This document shows, piece after piece, positions 45,201-48,119 of a DNA stretch of 64,000 bases; the stretch's first letter is position 1, and each line of letters opens with the position of its first letter. The notes below the pieces were generated by a model. It searched no databases. It was given only the letters and a program-made list of their open reading frames with translations, and was not told where the DNA came from. The position numbers and the translations under genes are program-made. The stretch is from Mytilus californianus (Eukaryota; Mollusca; Bivalvia; Mytilida; Mytilidae), in the NCBI RefSeq assembly GCF_021869535.1, contig NW_026262581.1:114418771-114482770 (forward strand). Reading direction: 5' to 3'.

Positions 45201-45434
45201 TTTCCACCTCCAGTAACATTACATCCAATTCAGCCAATATCAACGCTATCCGGGATAATCGATGAAAATTTGGGAACAACGCATCACAAGGCAGAAGTGG
45301 CAACAATAACAACTACGGAATCTGCGACTACAAAAATAACAACATCGAGACCAACAAGTAGCCATGAGACAACACTGAGACCAGCATATTTAGATTATAT
45401 TGACTATGAGTTCCGAGTACCAGACCCTTCATAA
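75..45434 (+). CDS. SVEP1: SVEP1/polydom-like giant extracellular protein, 18 exons, 5' partial
   Basis: Spliced coding region joining 75-215, 458-571, 4920-5033, 5531-5732, 10554-10711, 11028-11223, 13326-13498, 14064-14300, 25990-26157, 26472-26645, 27382-35775, 37162-37359, 39308-39499, 39777-39959, 41146-41241, 43918-44013, 44316-44412 and 45179-45434. All junctions are GT-AG with matching phases; about 3,729 codons end at TAA. Domain order by residue: EGF x6 (about 1-243), pentraxin (244-445), CCP x53 (446-3548), EGF x3 (3549-3644), Thr-rich tail (3645-3728). Six EGFs, a pentraxin, a long CCP run and three final EGFs is the C-terminal layout of vertebrate SVEP1, a secreted matrix protein known to bind integrin alpha9beta1 and to act in lymphatic and epidermal development. 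Human SVEP1 has about 30 CCPs after the pentraxin, so this array is much longer. The VWA/HYR N-terminus is outside the window. Function in the mollusc (matrix adhesion or immune recognition) is inference. Confidence 0.88.
216..457 (+). other. Intron 1
   Basis: Short AT-rich intron, GT at 216 and AG at 456-457, phase 1. No repeat or gene recognised in it. Confidence 0.7.
458..571 (+). CDS. SVEP1: SVEP1 exon: EGF module 2 (calcium-binding type)
   Basis: A 38-codon exon with six cysteines. The start is [17 protein letters not shown] and the end CKCAAGFTG. The E-L-D-E-C start fits a calcium-binding EGF module. Phase 1 at both ends (TTCTTAG|GT and ACA G|GTACAA), so the module is a symmetric, shuffle-competent exon. 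Confidence 0.87.
875..1160 (+). repeat. Dispersed repeat X, short internally deleted copy
   Basis: Begins with a small inverted repeat around TTTTTGCGGTCGTATAATG and ends with the segment containing GTTCAGGGTTCGACCTCTGCG and a GCTGCGCC...GCGGAACATTTTA terminus. Longer copies with the same two ends occur at 5880-10535 and, nested, at 16500-19140. The middle portion present in those copies is missing here. Class unknown; a non-autonomous DNA element is likely. Confidence 0.6.
1837..2300 (+). repeat. Dispersed tail-family repeat
   Basis: Diverged copy of the family recognised by 'gtatgattaacaat...', 'accagagacaaaatgac' and later 'gggacagtggtg'. Related copies lie at 11715-11960, 24335-24890, 56098-56900, 61450-61610 and 62290-62760, with reverse copies elsewhere. 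It ends in a segment (2228-2297) also present at 40645-40735. Confidence 0.5.
2330..2830 (+). pseudogene. Non-LTR retrotransposon (LINE) 3' remnant
   Basis: Conceptual translation across several frames gives the C-terminal part of a CR1/Jockey-like ORF2: [12 protein letters not shown], then [20 protein letters not shown], then a run matching [19 protein letters not shown], and finally LPRI.RELN. These are typical post-RT motifs. The frame changes several times and stop codons are present, so it is dead. Only the C-terminus is left, consistent with 5' truncation. Confidence 0.65.
3095..3975 (+). mobile_element. Element with five 161-bp tandem units and inverted ends
   Basis: Starts TTTATGCCCCCGCCGTAGCG and ends GCGGGGGCATCATCTGTGTCC, so the ends are inverted (ATGCCCCCGC / GCGGGGGCAT). 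Between them are five units starting at about 3161, 3321, 3482, 3643 and 3804, spaced 160-161 bp, each beginning TTTCCGTTCTCTAACTTTAG. Short ORFs in both directions here come from the repeat. A second copy is at 17860-18630 and a disrupted one at 37600-38975. Confidence 0.7.
4565..4705 (-). repeat. Dispersed tail-family fragment
   Basis: Contains CATTGTTGAAGGCCGTACGG and GGAGAGTTGTCTCATTGGC followed by CATCTTCTTATTTTTAT, the characteristic terminus of the family. It is inverse-oriented relative to 24335-24890. Confidence 0.6.
4920..5033 (+). CDS. SVEP1: SVEP1 exon: EGF module 3 (calcium-binding type)
   Basis: A 38-codon EGF exon: [20 protein letters not shown] then [14 protein letters not shown] and the later C-V-D-G-I-N-D-Y fit the calcium-binding EGF consensus. 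Acceptor CTTTTAAG|GT and donor GAA G|GTAAAA, both phase 1. Confidence 0.87.
5034..5530 (+). other. Intron 3
   Basis: A 497-bp AT-rich intron, GTAAAA...TTTTTGGCAG. No repeat recognised; short ORFs in it have no recognisable features. Confidence 0.7.
5531..5732 (+). CDS. SVEP1: SVEP1 exon: EGF module 4 and first half of EGF 5
   Basis: Encodes one full EGF ([19 protein letters not shown]...[12 protein letters not shown]) and the N-terminal half of the next ([23 protein letters not shown]). The exon ends with AG|GTATAC in phase 2, inside EGF 5 between its third and fourth cysteines. The missing half is supplied by 10554 onward. This is the only EGF here split by an intron. Confidence 0.87.
5880..6960 (+). 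repeat. Dispersed repeat X, left part
   Basis: Starts TTTTTGCGGTCGTTTAATGT with a GTC microsatellite (5924-5942). It continues with imperfect tandem segments marked by AAATTGTACCACAAGGTTCC (near 5997, 6197, 6345) and then GGGTCCAAA / GATATTGGACCATAAT phrases. The matching right part is 9000-10535; other insertions separate them. Confidence 0.6.
6965..7095 (-). repeat. Tail-family fragment
   Basis: Contains CCTGTCCTAAGTCAGGAGCC and GTTGTCGTTTGTTGGTGTG, the reverse complement of a segment present at 24560-24610 and 62530-62560. Confidence 0.5.
7095..7545 (+). repeat. Dispersed repeat Y, left part
   Basis: Starts ACCGGATTTTCGAAGGAAAT and contains GGCGGCTGCCAAACAGTGTC and GGAGTGACAGATTTATTTGA. 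The same order of segments occurs at 16974-17860. The right part of Y (ATTTATAGATTTTGAAAAGA onward) is found after the satellite at about 8790-8860. Confidence 0.55.
7551..8640 (+). repeat. Satellite array, about 123-bp unit, about nine copies
   Basis: The anchor CCATATATATTCTTG recurs near 7555, 7636, 7761, 7883, 8006, 8128, 8252, 8375, 8499 and 8615. Spacing is 116-125 bp apart from the first interval of 81. Each unit carries GGGACAATAAAAC, a C-rich CACCCCCACCCC block and ACTTGTAAACGGTCGAGATC. The overlapping minus-strand ORFs are by-products of the repeat. Confidence 0.85.
9000..10535 (+). repeat. Dispersed repeat X, right part
   Basis: Repeated phrases such as TTGGTCCAAATCGGAGTCC, GGGTTCTTTGAAATGC and ATTGGACCATA alternate. 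It ends GTTCAGGGTTCGACCTCTGC then GCTGCGCCGCGCGGAGCATT at about 10475-10520, only a few tens of bases before the exon acceptor. A tail-family copy interrupts it at 9944-10130, and the terminus is therefore partly duplicated (9905-9935 and 10460-10490). Confidence 0.6.
9944..10130 (-). repeat. Tail-family copy inserted in repeat X
   Basis: Contains GGGGCCCTTTTATAGCTTGC, GTGAGCCAAGGCACCGTGTT and GGAGAGTTGTCTCGTTGGCA, ending CATCTTCTTATTTATATTC. It is the near-exact reverse complement of the copies at 56105-56250 and 61452-61605. Confidence 0.7.
10554..10711 (+). CDS. SVEP1: SVEP1 exon: second half of EGF 5 and EGF module 6
   Basis: Phase-2 acceptor TTCTTTGTAG|T completes Ser and continues [12 protein letters not shown], the C-terminal half of EGF 5. 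EGF 6 follows: [17 protein letters not shown] then [12 protein letters not shown]. Ends ACA G|GTACTT in phase 1. A calcium-binding signature (N-E-I-D-E-C) is present. Confidence 0.88.
10712..11027 (+). other. Intron 5
   Basis: A 316-bp AT-rich phase-1 intron. No repeat recognised. Confidence 0.7.
11028..11223 (+). CDS. SVEP1: SVEP1 exon: pentraxin domain, first part
   Basis: Encodes [18 protein letters not shown] and then [20 protein letters not shown], matching the N-terminal beta-sandwich of a pentraxin/LamG domain (the 'xxCFWhRTSD' block). Acceptor ATTTCAG|AA, phase 1. Ends in phase 2 (GAT GG|GTGAGT). Confidence 0.87.
11715..11960 (+). repeat. Tail-family copy
   Basis: Contains ATATGGCAATGAGACGACTA, CCGTACGGCCTTCAATAATG and GAAAACCAACGGTCTAATTT, in the same order as 24335-24520 and 62300-62480. 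Confidence 0.6.
12178..12650 (+). repeat. 35-bp minisatellite, about 14 copies
   Basis: Units start near 12178, 12212, 12247, 12282, 12317, 12352, 12387, 12422, 12457, 12492, 12527, 12562, 12597 and 12632. The core AGTGAGATCTCCCACT is a near-palindrome centred on GAGATCTC, followed by ATCTMAATGTTTTCYACMG. The regular 35-bp period and near-identical units indicate recent homogenisation. Confidence 0.9.
12695..12995 (+). mobile_element. Short element with inverted ATGCCC/GGGGCAT ends
   Basis: Starts TTTTTATGCCCAATCTAGGG, carries a CGTT/CGTC microsatellite (12741-12785) and ends GTGGGGCATCCGTGTATTAT. The end structure resembles the 161-bp element at 3095-3975 (ATGCCCCC...GGGGGCAT, then GTGTCC). 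Confidence 0.5.
13005..13085 (+). repeat. Tail-family fragment
   Basis: Contains TATGATTGACAATGAGACAA and CCACCAGAGACAAAATGACG, the first segment of the family only. Confidence 0.5.
13326..13498 (+). CDS. SVEP1: SVEP1 exon: pentraxin domain, middle part
   Basis: Translation [14 protein letters not shown], then [20 protein letters not shown], the strongly diagnostic pentraxin block 'NDGxWHHhxVTWxxxxGxW'. Acceptor TTGTTTCAG|A completes the phase-2 codon; ends ATT AAA G|GTAAAT in phase 1. Confidence 0.9.
13499..14063 (+). other. Intron 7
   Basis: A 565-bp AT-rich phase-1 intron. Nothing recognised in it. Confidence 0.7.
14064..14300 (+). CDS. SVEP1: SVEP1 exon: pentraxin domain, last part
   Basis: Encodes [19 protein letters not shown], then [20 protein letters not shown], then the closing segment [17 protein letters not shown]. 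This matches the pentraxin C-terminal half ('LxLGQEQDxxGGxFxxxxxFxGxhxxhxhWxxxLxxxxI'), which in family members contributes to Ca2+ binding (EQD). Phase 1 at both ends. Confidence 0.9.
15425..15775 (+). repeat. 52-bp tandem repeat, about 5-6 copies
   Basis: The phrase CAATTAGGTGCTTAATGAGT recurs every 52 bp (anchors near 15516 and 15568 onward), followed by ACTGAAATAATACTGAAAAA. Flanks contain degenerate AGTACTGA words, suggesting the array grew from an AGTACT-rich seed. Confidence 0.85.
15965..16480 (+). repeat. Dispersed repeat, tail-family relative
   Basis: Contains GTCAAAGAGACGACAGCC, GGGTCTTCAACGCATCAAGA, then GACAGGCACAAAAATGCGGC and TAGCAGTTACTGACATGCCAGC. The later words also occur in 24590-24870 and 56890-56930. 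Exact ends not determined. Confidence 0.45.
16500..17860 (+). repeat. Nested copies of repeats X and Y
   Basis: 16540-16970 matches the left part of X (AAATTGTACCACAAGGTTCC twice). At about 16974 repeat Y begins (ACCGGATTTTCGAAGGAAAA) and continues to about 17860 with the same segments seen at 7095-7545 and 8790-8860, but without the 123-bp satellite. Confidence 0.6.
17860..18630 (+). mobile_element. Second 161-bp-unit element (3' end lost)
   Basis: Starts TTTATGCTTCCGCCGTAGCG, with units at about 17938, 18098, 18259, 18420 and 18581. It breaks off at about 18615-18630 into repeat X without the expected GCGGGGGCAT end, so it is truncated or recombined. Confidence 0.65.
18630..19140 (+). repeat. 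Repeat X right-end fragment
   Basis: Contains TTGGTCCAAATCGGGGTCC, ATTGGACCATAATAGGTAAA and ends GTTCAGGGTTCGACCTCTGC then CTGACAGCCTCTTGT, closely matching 9480-9975. Confidence 0.6.
19858..20456. mobile_element. Probable MITE with about 30-bp inverted termini
   Basis: ACGTCACAGTACCCAAATTGCACCTATT (19858-19885) and AATAGGTGCAATTTGGGTACC...CACGT (20429-20456) are inverted copies flanking about 540 bp with no coding capacity. A third, shorter copy of GATGCAATTTGGGTACTC lies at about 20229-20246. No family assigned. Confidence 0.5.
20870..22395 (-). pseudogene. Non-LTR retrotransposon ORF2, decayed
   Basis: Reading 5' to 3' on the minus strand: [20 protein letters not shown] (22148-22336, RT motif B), then after a frame change [18 protein letters not shown] (about 22165-22100, the A/YADD catalytic box), then a thumb-like segment (21914-22114), [16 protein letters not shown] (21505-21867) and a final [18 protein letters not shown] motif (20871-21380) typical of the C-terminus of Jockey/CR1-type elements. 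At least three frame breaks show it is inactive. The N-terminal endonuclease is not seen. Confidence 0.75.
23640..23975 (+). repeat. Dispersed repeat ending AAGGCTCACTTGGTCC
   Basis: Contains AGGTCAATAACTCCTATAAG, GTCGGGGTCATCGGATACAT and GACGACAAGTGATGAGAAAG followed by GCTCACTTGGTCCTTTGGGC. I recognise this as a repeat type common in mussel DNA (memory, not a database search). Confidence 0.4.
23975..25060 (+). repeat. Tail-family copy with flanking duplicated 3' segment
   Basis: A segment at 23978-24220 (TATCTAAGACTAAAGTGTCA...GTGCAATGCCAAAATATAGG) recurs at 24893-25060. Between them lies a full tail-family copy (24335-24890). The same segment follows the tail family at 56960-57240, directly beside the minus-strand reverse transcriptase. 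These are therefore probably 3' non-coding parts of that retroelement. Confidence 0.55.
25990..26157 (+). CDS. SVEP1: SVEP1 exon: first CCP/sushi module after the pentraxin
   Basis: One CCP module of 56 codons: [41 protein letters not shown]. It has the four cysteines and the conserved Trp. Acceptor TTTCCCTAG|AC; donor TCA C|GTATGT; phase 1 at both ends. Confidence 0.88.
26158..26471 (+). other. Intron 9
   Basis: A 314-bp phase-1 intron. Nothing recognised. Confidence 0.7.
26472..26645 (+). CDS. SVEP1: SVEP1 exon: second CCP/sushi module
   Basis: One CCP module: [43 protein letters not shown]. Four cysteines and the Trp are present. Phase-1 acceptor TATTGTAG|GT and donor GAA G|GTATAA. Confidence 0.9.
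26646..27381 (+). other. Intron 10
   Basis: A 736-bp phase-1 intron. About 26765-26930 is a dispersed repeat (AAAGCTCAAACACATTAAAC, TGTCATATTCCTGACTTGGT, GAAAATGGTGGATTAAACCT). The rest is AT-rich with nothing recognised. Confidence 0.6.
27382..35775 (+). CDS. SVEP1: SVEP1 giant exon: 48 CCP/sushi modules without an intron
   Basis: An 8,394-bp exon, exactly 2,798 codons, phase 1 at both ends (ACTTGTAG|AA and GTA T|GTAAGT). I count 48 consecutive CCP modules, each about 52-61 residues. Each has the pattern C-P-x-L/P ... NG ... ATYSC ... GY ... C ... W-S-G ... P-x-C. Linkers are mostly the four residues between the last Cys and the next first Cys (such as APIS, RLVT, DPVS). Modules 7-23 alternate two types: TTGQTFRxxATY and LTVxxVATY. 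Modules 11-14 (29161-29856) are duplicated as 15-18 (29857-30549). Modules 26-30 (31776-32630) are duplicated as 31-35 (32631-33485). Modules 28 and 33 are short, lacking part of the hypervariable strand. Module 17 has Glu where sister modules have Gly (SNEY versus SNGY). Many NGT/NGS sequons suggest glycosylation. Confidence 0.93.
29161..29856 (+). repeat. Four-CCP tandem unit, copy 1 (696 bp)
   Basis: Runs from TTTCATGTCCAGTTTTAGAA to just before the next TTTCATGTCCAGTTTTAGAA at 29857. It encodes modules 11-14. Nearly identical at nucleotide level to 29857-30549. Confidence 0.92.
29857..30549 (+). repeat. Four-CCP tandem unit, copy 2 (693 bp)
   Basis: Encodes modules 15-18. It differs from copy 1 by one codon deletion (TIQEGGS to TIQGGS in module 16) and a few substitutions. 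The start of a third, more diverged unit (CTCATGTCCAGTTTTAGAAG, module 19) follows at 30550. Confidence 0.92.
31776..33485 (+). repeat. Five-CCP segmental duplication, two blocks of 855 bp
   Basis: Block A 31776-32630 (modules 26-30) and block B 32631-33485 (modules 31-35) have exactly equal length and the same module order, including a shortened module in third place and a C-D-D-L start in the fourth. Shared phrases include [18 protein letters not shown], CNEGYDxIG and GDNVY. Divergence is much greater than between the 29-30 kb units. Confidence 0.8.
35776..37161 (+). other. Intron 11
   Basis: A 1.4-kb AT-rich phase-1 intron with a consensus GTAAGT donor. It contains a small Thr-rich open stretch (35833-36030) that I do not accept as an exon. 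No repeat recognised. Confidence 0.7.
37162..37359 (+). CDS. SVEP1: SVEP1 exon: CCP module 51
   Basis: One CCP module: [41 protein letters not shown], followed by a short TPVPTG linker. Phase-1 acceptor AAATACAG|AT and donor ACA G|GTGAGT. Confidence 0.9.
37360..39307 (+). other. Intron 12
   Basis: A 1.9-kb phase-1 intron mostly occupied by a tandem-repeat element (37600-38975). No exon-like sequence seen in the rest. Confidence 0.65.
37600..38975 (+). mobile_element. About 147-bp tandem repeat inside a remnant of the 161-bp element
   Basis: The outer parts (37620-37685 and about 38890-38970, ending GAGCGGGAGCATTCGTGTCC) match the ends of the element at 3095-3975. Between them lies an array with CCATGAAAATGAGGTCAAGG near 37799, 37945, 38092, 38240, 38388, 38531 and 38689, about 147 bp apart. 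The array starts ACAAGAGTGCACACGCTAAA and ends GCCGCCGCCGGATCACTAG, termini I recognise from repeats common in molluscs. This is one repeat element nested in another. Confidence 0.6.
39308..39499 (+). CDS. SVEP1: SVEP1 exon: CCP module 52 (divergent)
   Basis: A divergent [46 protein letters not shown]. Four cysteines and the Trp are conserved but linker lengths are unusual. Acceptor ATTTCAG|CG and donor AGA C|GTAAGA, both phase 1. Confidence 0.8.
39500..39776 (+). other. Intron 13
   Basis: A 277-bp AT-rich phase-1 intron; nothing recognised. Confidence 0.65.
39777..39959 (+). CDS. SVEP1: SVEP1 exon: CCP module 53 (last)
   Basis: Last [47 protein letters not shown]. The acceptor TTTTTTCAAAAG|GA gives the needed phase 1; the donor TCT T|GTAAGT is consensus. 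This module was too short to stand out as an ORF and was found by matching the CCP cysteine pattern. Confidence 0.85.
39960..41145 (+). other. Intron 14
   Basis: A 1.2-kb AT-rich phase-1 intron. 40645-40735 repeats the segment at 2228-2297 (GATTGATACCCCATATCCTT). Nothing else recognised. Confidence 0.65.
41146..41241 (+). CDS. SVEP1: SVEP1 exon: EGF module 7
   Basis: A 32-codon EGF exon: [18 protein letters not shown], then [12 protein letters not shown]. Six cysteines. Acceptor TTGTGTTTCAG|TA, donor AGA G|GTAATA, phase 1. This short EGF type without a calcium motif matches the three C-terminal EGFs of SVEP1. Confidence 0.87.
41242..43917 (+). other. Intron 15
   Basis: A 2.7-kb AT-rich phase-1 intron with a TA microsatellite (about 41287-41315). 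No gene or clear repeat recognised in the remainder. Confidence 0.65.
43918..44013 (+). CDS. SVEP1: SVEP1 exon: EGF module 8
   Basis: A 32-codon EGF exon: [18 protein letters not shown], then [12 protein letters not shown]. Acceptor TTCTTGCAG|CT and donor TCA C|GTATGT, both phase 1. The wording PCLNGGxCxxPYxCxCxPGxxGSRC is characteristic of the SVEP1 C-terminal EGFs. Confidence 0.9.
44014..44315 (+). other. Intron 16
   Basis: A 302-bp AT-rich phase-1 intron; nothing recognised. Confidence 0.65.
44316..44412 (+). CDS. SVEP1: SVEP1 exon: EGF module 9 (last)
   Basis: Final [21 protein letters not shown], then [10 protein letters not shown]. Acceptor AATTTCAG|CT in phase 1; donor CAC CC|GTAAGT in phase 2, leading to the terminal tail exon. 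Confidence 0.88.
44413..45178 (+). other. Intron 17
   Basis: A 766-bp AT-rich intron, phase 2; nothing recognised. Confidence 0.65.
45179..45434 (+). CDS. SVEP1: SVEP1 terminal exon: Pro/Thr-rich tail and stop
   Basis: The phase-2 acceptor TTTTTAAAG|A completes Pro; then 84 codons to TAA at 45432-45434. The tail is Pro-rich at first ([13 protein letters not shown]), then Thr-rich ([20 protein letters not shown]), which suggests O-glycosylation, and ends acidic and Tyr-rich ([16 protein letters not shown]), which resembles a tyrosine-sulfation context. There is no transmembrane or GPI segment, so the protein should be secreted. Vertebrate SVEP1 ends very soon after EGF 9, so this tail looks like an extension. 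Confidence 0.85.
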
Positions 45435-45556
45435 CGATCATGTAACTAACTCATTACTTGATGTGTTCAGATGAATATTTTTTGTTTATTATACATGTGC
45501 CAAGTTGCGGATAGTATATTATTGGTTTAGTACGATTGATTCGTCCGTATTTTATT

Positions 45557-45562
45557 ATTAAA
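45557..45562 (+). terminator. Possible poly(A) signal ATTAAA
   Basis: ATTAAA lies about 125 bp after the stop codon. A canonical AATAAA is at 46170-46175, about 735 bp after the stop. Either could end the transcript. Confidence 0.35.
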
Positions 45563-45979
45563 TAATGTTTTTTTGTAAGCACAGCTAGTTACTACTCAAA
45601 ATAAGTTCAAATTTTGGATAATTTCATTTTGGTTTATAAAGCAAAGACTAGAAGAGTTAAAACTTATGTGCAATAATTTGATAGGTCAATTTGTGCCGAA
45701 AGGCCAAAATTTGGGTCAGTCTTAGCAAATTTTTGAGTTTTTATGTTTTTTACAGGAGCTAGATGAAAATGATATTGCAAAATAATCCGCAGAACAAGAT
45801 CAATCTACCCTGAAAATTTCAGAAAAAAAAGTTATTGCACTAAAATGTCATTATTTGGAAAATTTTACAGTTTTGGGATATTATTAAATAATCCCAAAGT
45901 CTGTAATCCAGTGGTTATCGTTGCGTGCAGTCTGTCCTAATTGATTTCGATTTATTGGTCAAGTGGAAATCCGGGAGTT

Positions 45980-46150
45980 TATTTTCTGTTTTAGAATTTT
46001 TGCACACTTTGTCATCCCGTGACCTTTAATTATAAGATCCCATTGTTGAAGACCATACAGTGACCTGTAATTGTTCACATCATTGTCCTGTGTTCTTTAT
46101 GGATAGTTGTCTCATTGGCATTCATATCACATCTACTTATTTTTAATTCA
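45980..46150 (-). repeat. Tail-family copy
   Basis: Contains CATTGTTGAAGACCATACAG, GATAGTTGTCTCATTGGCAT and ends ATCACATCTACTTATTTTT, like the reverse copies at 4565-4705 and 9944-10130. The 5' limit is approximate. The stretch 45435-45980 is 3' UTR or intergenic with nothing else recognised. Confidence 0.5.
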
Positions 46151-46290
46151 TAATGGAATTCTCTTACAAAATAAATATTCTCGGAATTACTATCTTGAAA
46201 TTAAAGCTTGTAGCTTCCAATAGATTTTTACAATGCCTTTTAGAGTTAAAATCATACAAAACACATAATGATAAACTGTTATAACATAAA

Positions 46291-47972
46291 CACGTATATG
46301 TTTTGCATGTCAAAAATTACATAAACCATAACTTTTGTTCACTGTTTAAAAATAAAACTTATAATCGTGGATATTGAGAAATCAAAATTATACATTCTTA
46401 CATATTTCAAAATTTGTGTCCTGATGATATTATAGTGGTCTGTGTGATCCATGATAACAAGAGTAGAAGATACAGAGAACGCAAACACTGTATAACCCAT
46501 AATAAAGAGAGTAGAAGATACAGAGAACGCAAACACTGTATGATCCATAATAAAGAGAGTAGAAGATACAGAGAACGCAAACACTGTATGATCCATAATA
46601 AAGAGAGTAGAAGATACAGAGAACGCAAACGCTGTATGATCCATAATAAAGAGAGTAGAAGATACAGAGAACGCAAACGCTACATATGATTCATAATAAA
46701 GAGAGTAGAAGATACAGAGAACGCAAACCTTGTATGATCTTTATAAAAGAGAGTAGAAGATACAGAGAACGCAAACACTGTATGATCCATAATAAAACGA
46801 GTAGAAAATACAGAGAACGCAAACACAAAATGATACTCGGAAAACCGCAAACACAAAATGATACTCGGAAAACTAAACATTGATCAACAAAAACCAAGGA
46901 TGTTCCGGAAGAATAAACAGTTCCTGCTTAACTAGGGACATAAGATGTGTAGTTCAAATGGCAAATATTAAAGTTCCATGACAAGTTGCATCCGGTGATG
47001 TTTCAATCAAAAACAAGATTACGGTGTTGTGGTTACGGCAAGTATGAAATATTCGTGGCCATCTGTGACACAAATTTTCCATAATGACCAGAGATATATT
47101 TTGATTATATTGTATTATACAAGAAAATGTAATTTTATATACTCTAGCTAACCAATGTTTGCATTTATTTAGTATCAAAAACAGTTTCAAGCCGCCACTC
47201 AAGTAGGTAAATCTTATCGTGTTTACCGGTCTCAAATTAAGGATTGAATTTCCATCATTTTGATTGGCAAACAATCACGTGGTATTTCAAAAGTGATGTT
47301 TAATATCCCAATACAATTAGTACGGAATAGTAAAAAGGCGATTATTTACAGAGTTTAATTTTACTTTACTTTATGATACATGGCTAATTATTGGTATACT
47401 CTTAGCGAAATGATTTTACTTTTATTTTAGACTGGTCGTCGAAAAGTCGTACGGTGCAGGTTTTTTTCAATCTAACGTTTTGTCAGAAAAAAATACCTGA
47501 AATGTGGACTCTACGAGGCATGTAATTTTGACCTGTTATTTAAAAATCGTTCTTTATCGAATTCAAATATCACATATGATATGTTATTCAGTAAGAGAAA
47601 AAAAACTAACATAATACGTCTTCTTTTGTTAAAAAAAATATGAAGGTACAAAGCACTGAAACTTGTGACATTCAAGTTGGCGTTTCATCGGATTTTAATA
47701 CCATACAAGAAGGCACTAATTGATAACTTGTTAAGTAACTAATACAACGTGATAATTCAACAAATACTCTTTTCAGAGACACAATTTTTAATCATACAAG
47801 ATTCCTTTTAAAAAGACTTAAAATAGCATCCAAAATATTCACTATTAAATTACAAACTTACTTAATTTTCCGGAACGTCGTGTCCGGTGTCCAGTTGATC
47901 TGAATATAGTTTACCTTATTATTGATTTTTAACTTCGAGTTATCATCAAATATATAGGTTAAAGTCCGTTGT
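46291..47972 (+). repeat. Tandem duplication, copy 1 (1,682 bp)
   Basis: Begins CACGTATATGTTTTGCATGT and ends GGTTAAAGTCCGTTGT. It contains about eight 48-bp minisatellite units (46440-46870). Copy 2 starts immediately after it at 47973 with the same first bases. Confidence 0.93.
46440..46870 (+). repeat. 48-bp minisatellite, about 8 units
   Basis: Units of the form AGAAGATACAGAGAACGCAA ... TGTATGATCCATAATAAAGA at about 46466, 46514, 46562, 46610, 46658, 46709, 46757 and 46805. Because 48 is a multiple of three, ORFs run through on both strands. Confidence 0.92.
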
Positions 47973-48119
47973 CACGTATATGTTTTGCATGTCAAAAATT
48001 ACATAAACCATAACTTTTGTTCACTGTTTAAAAATGAAACTTATAATCGTGGATATTGAGAAATCAAAATTATACATTCTTACATATTTCAAAATTTGTG
48101 TCCTGATGATATTATAGTG

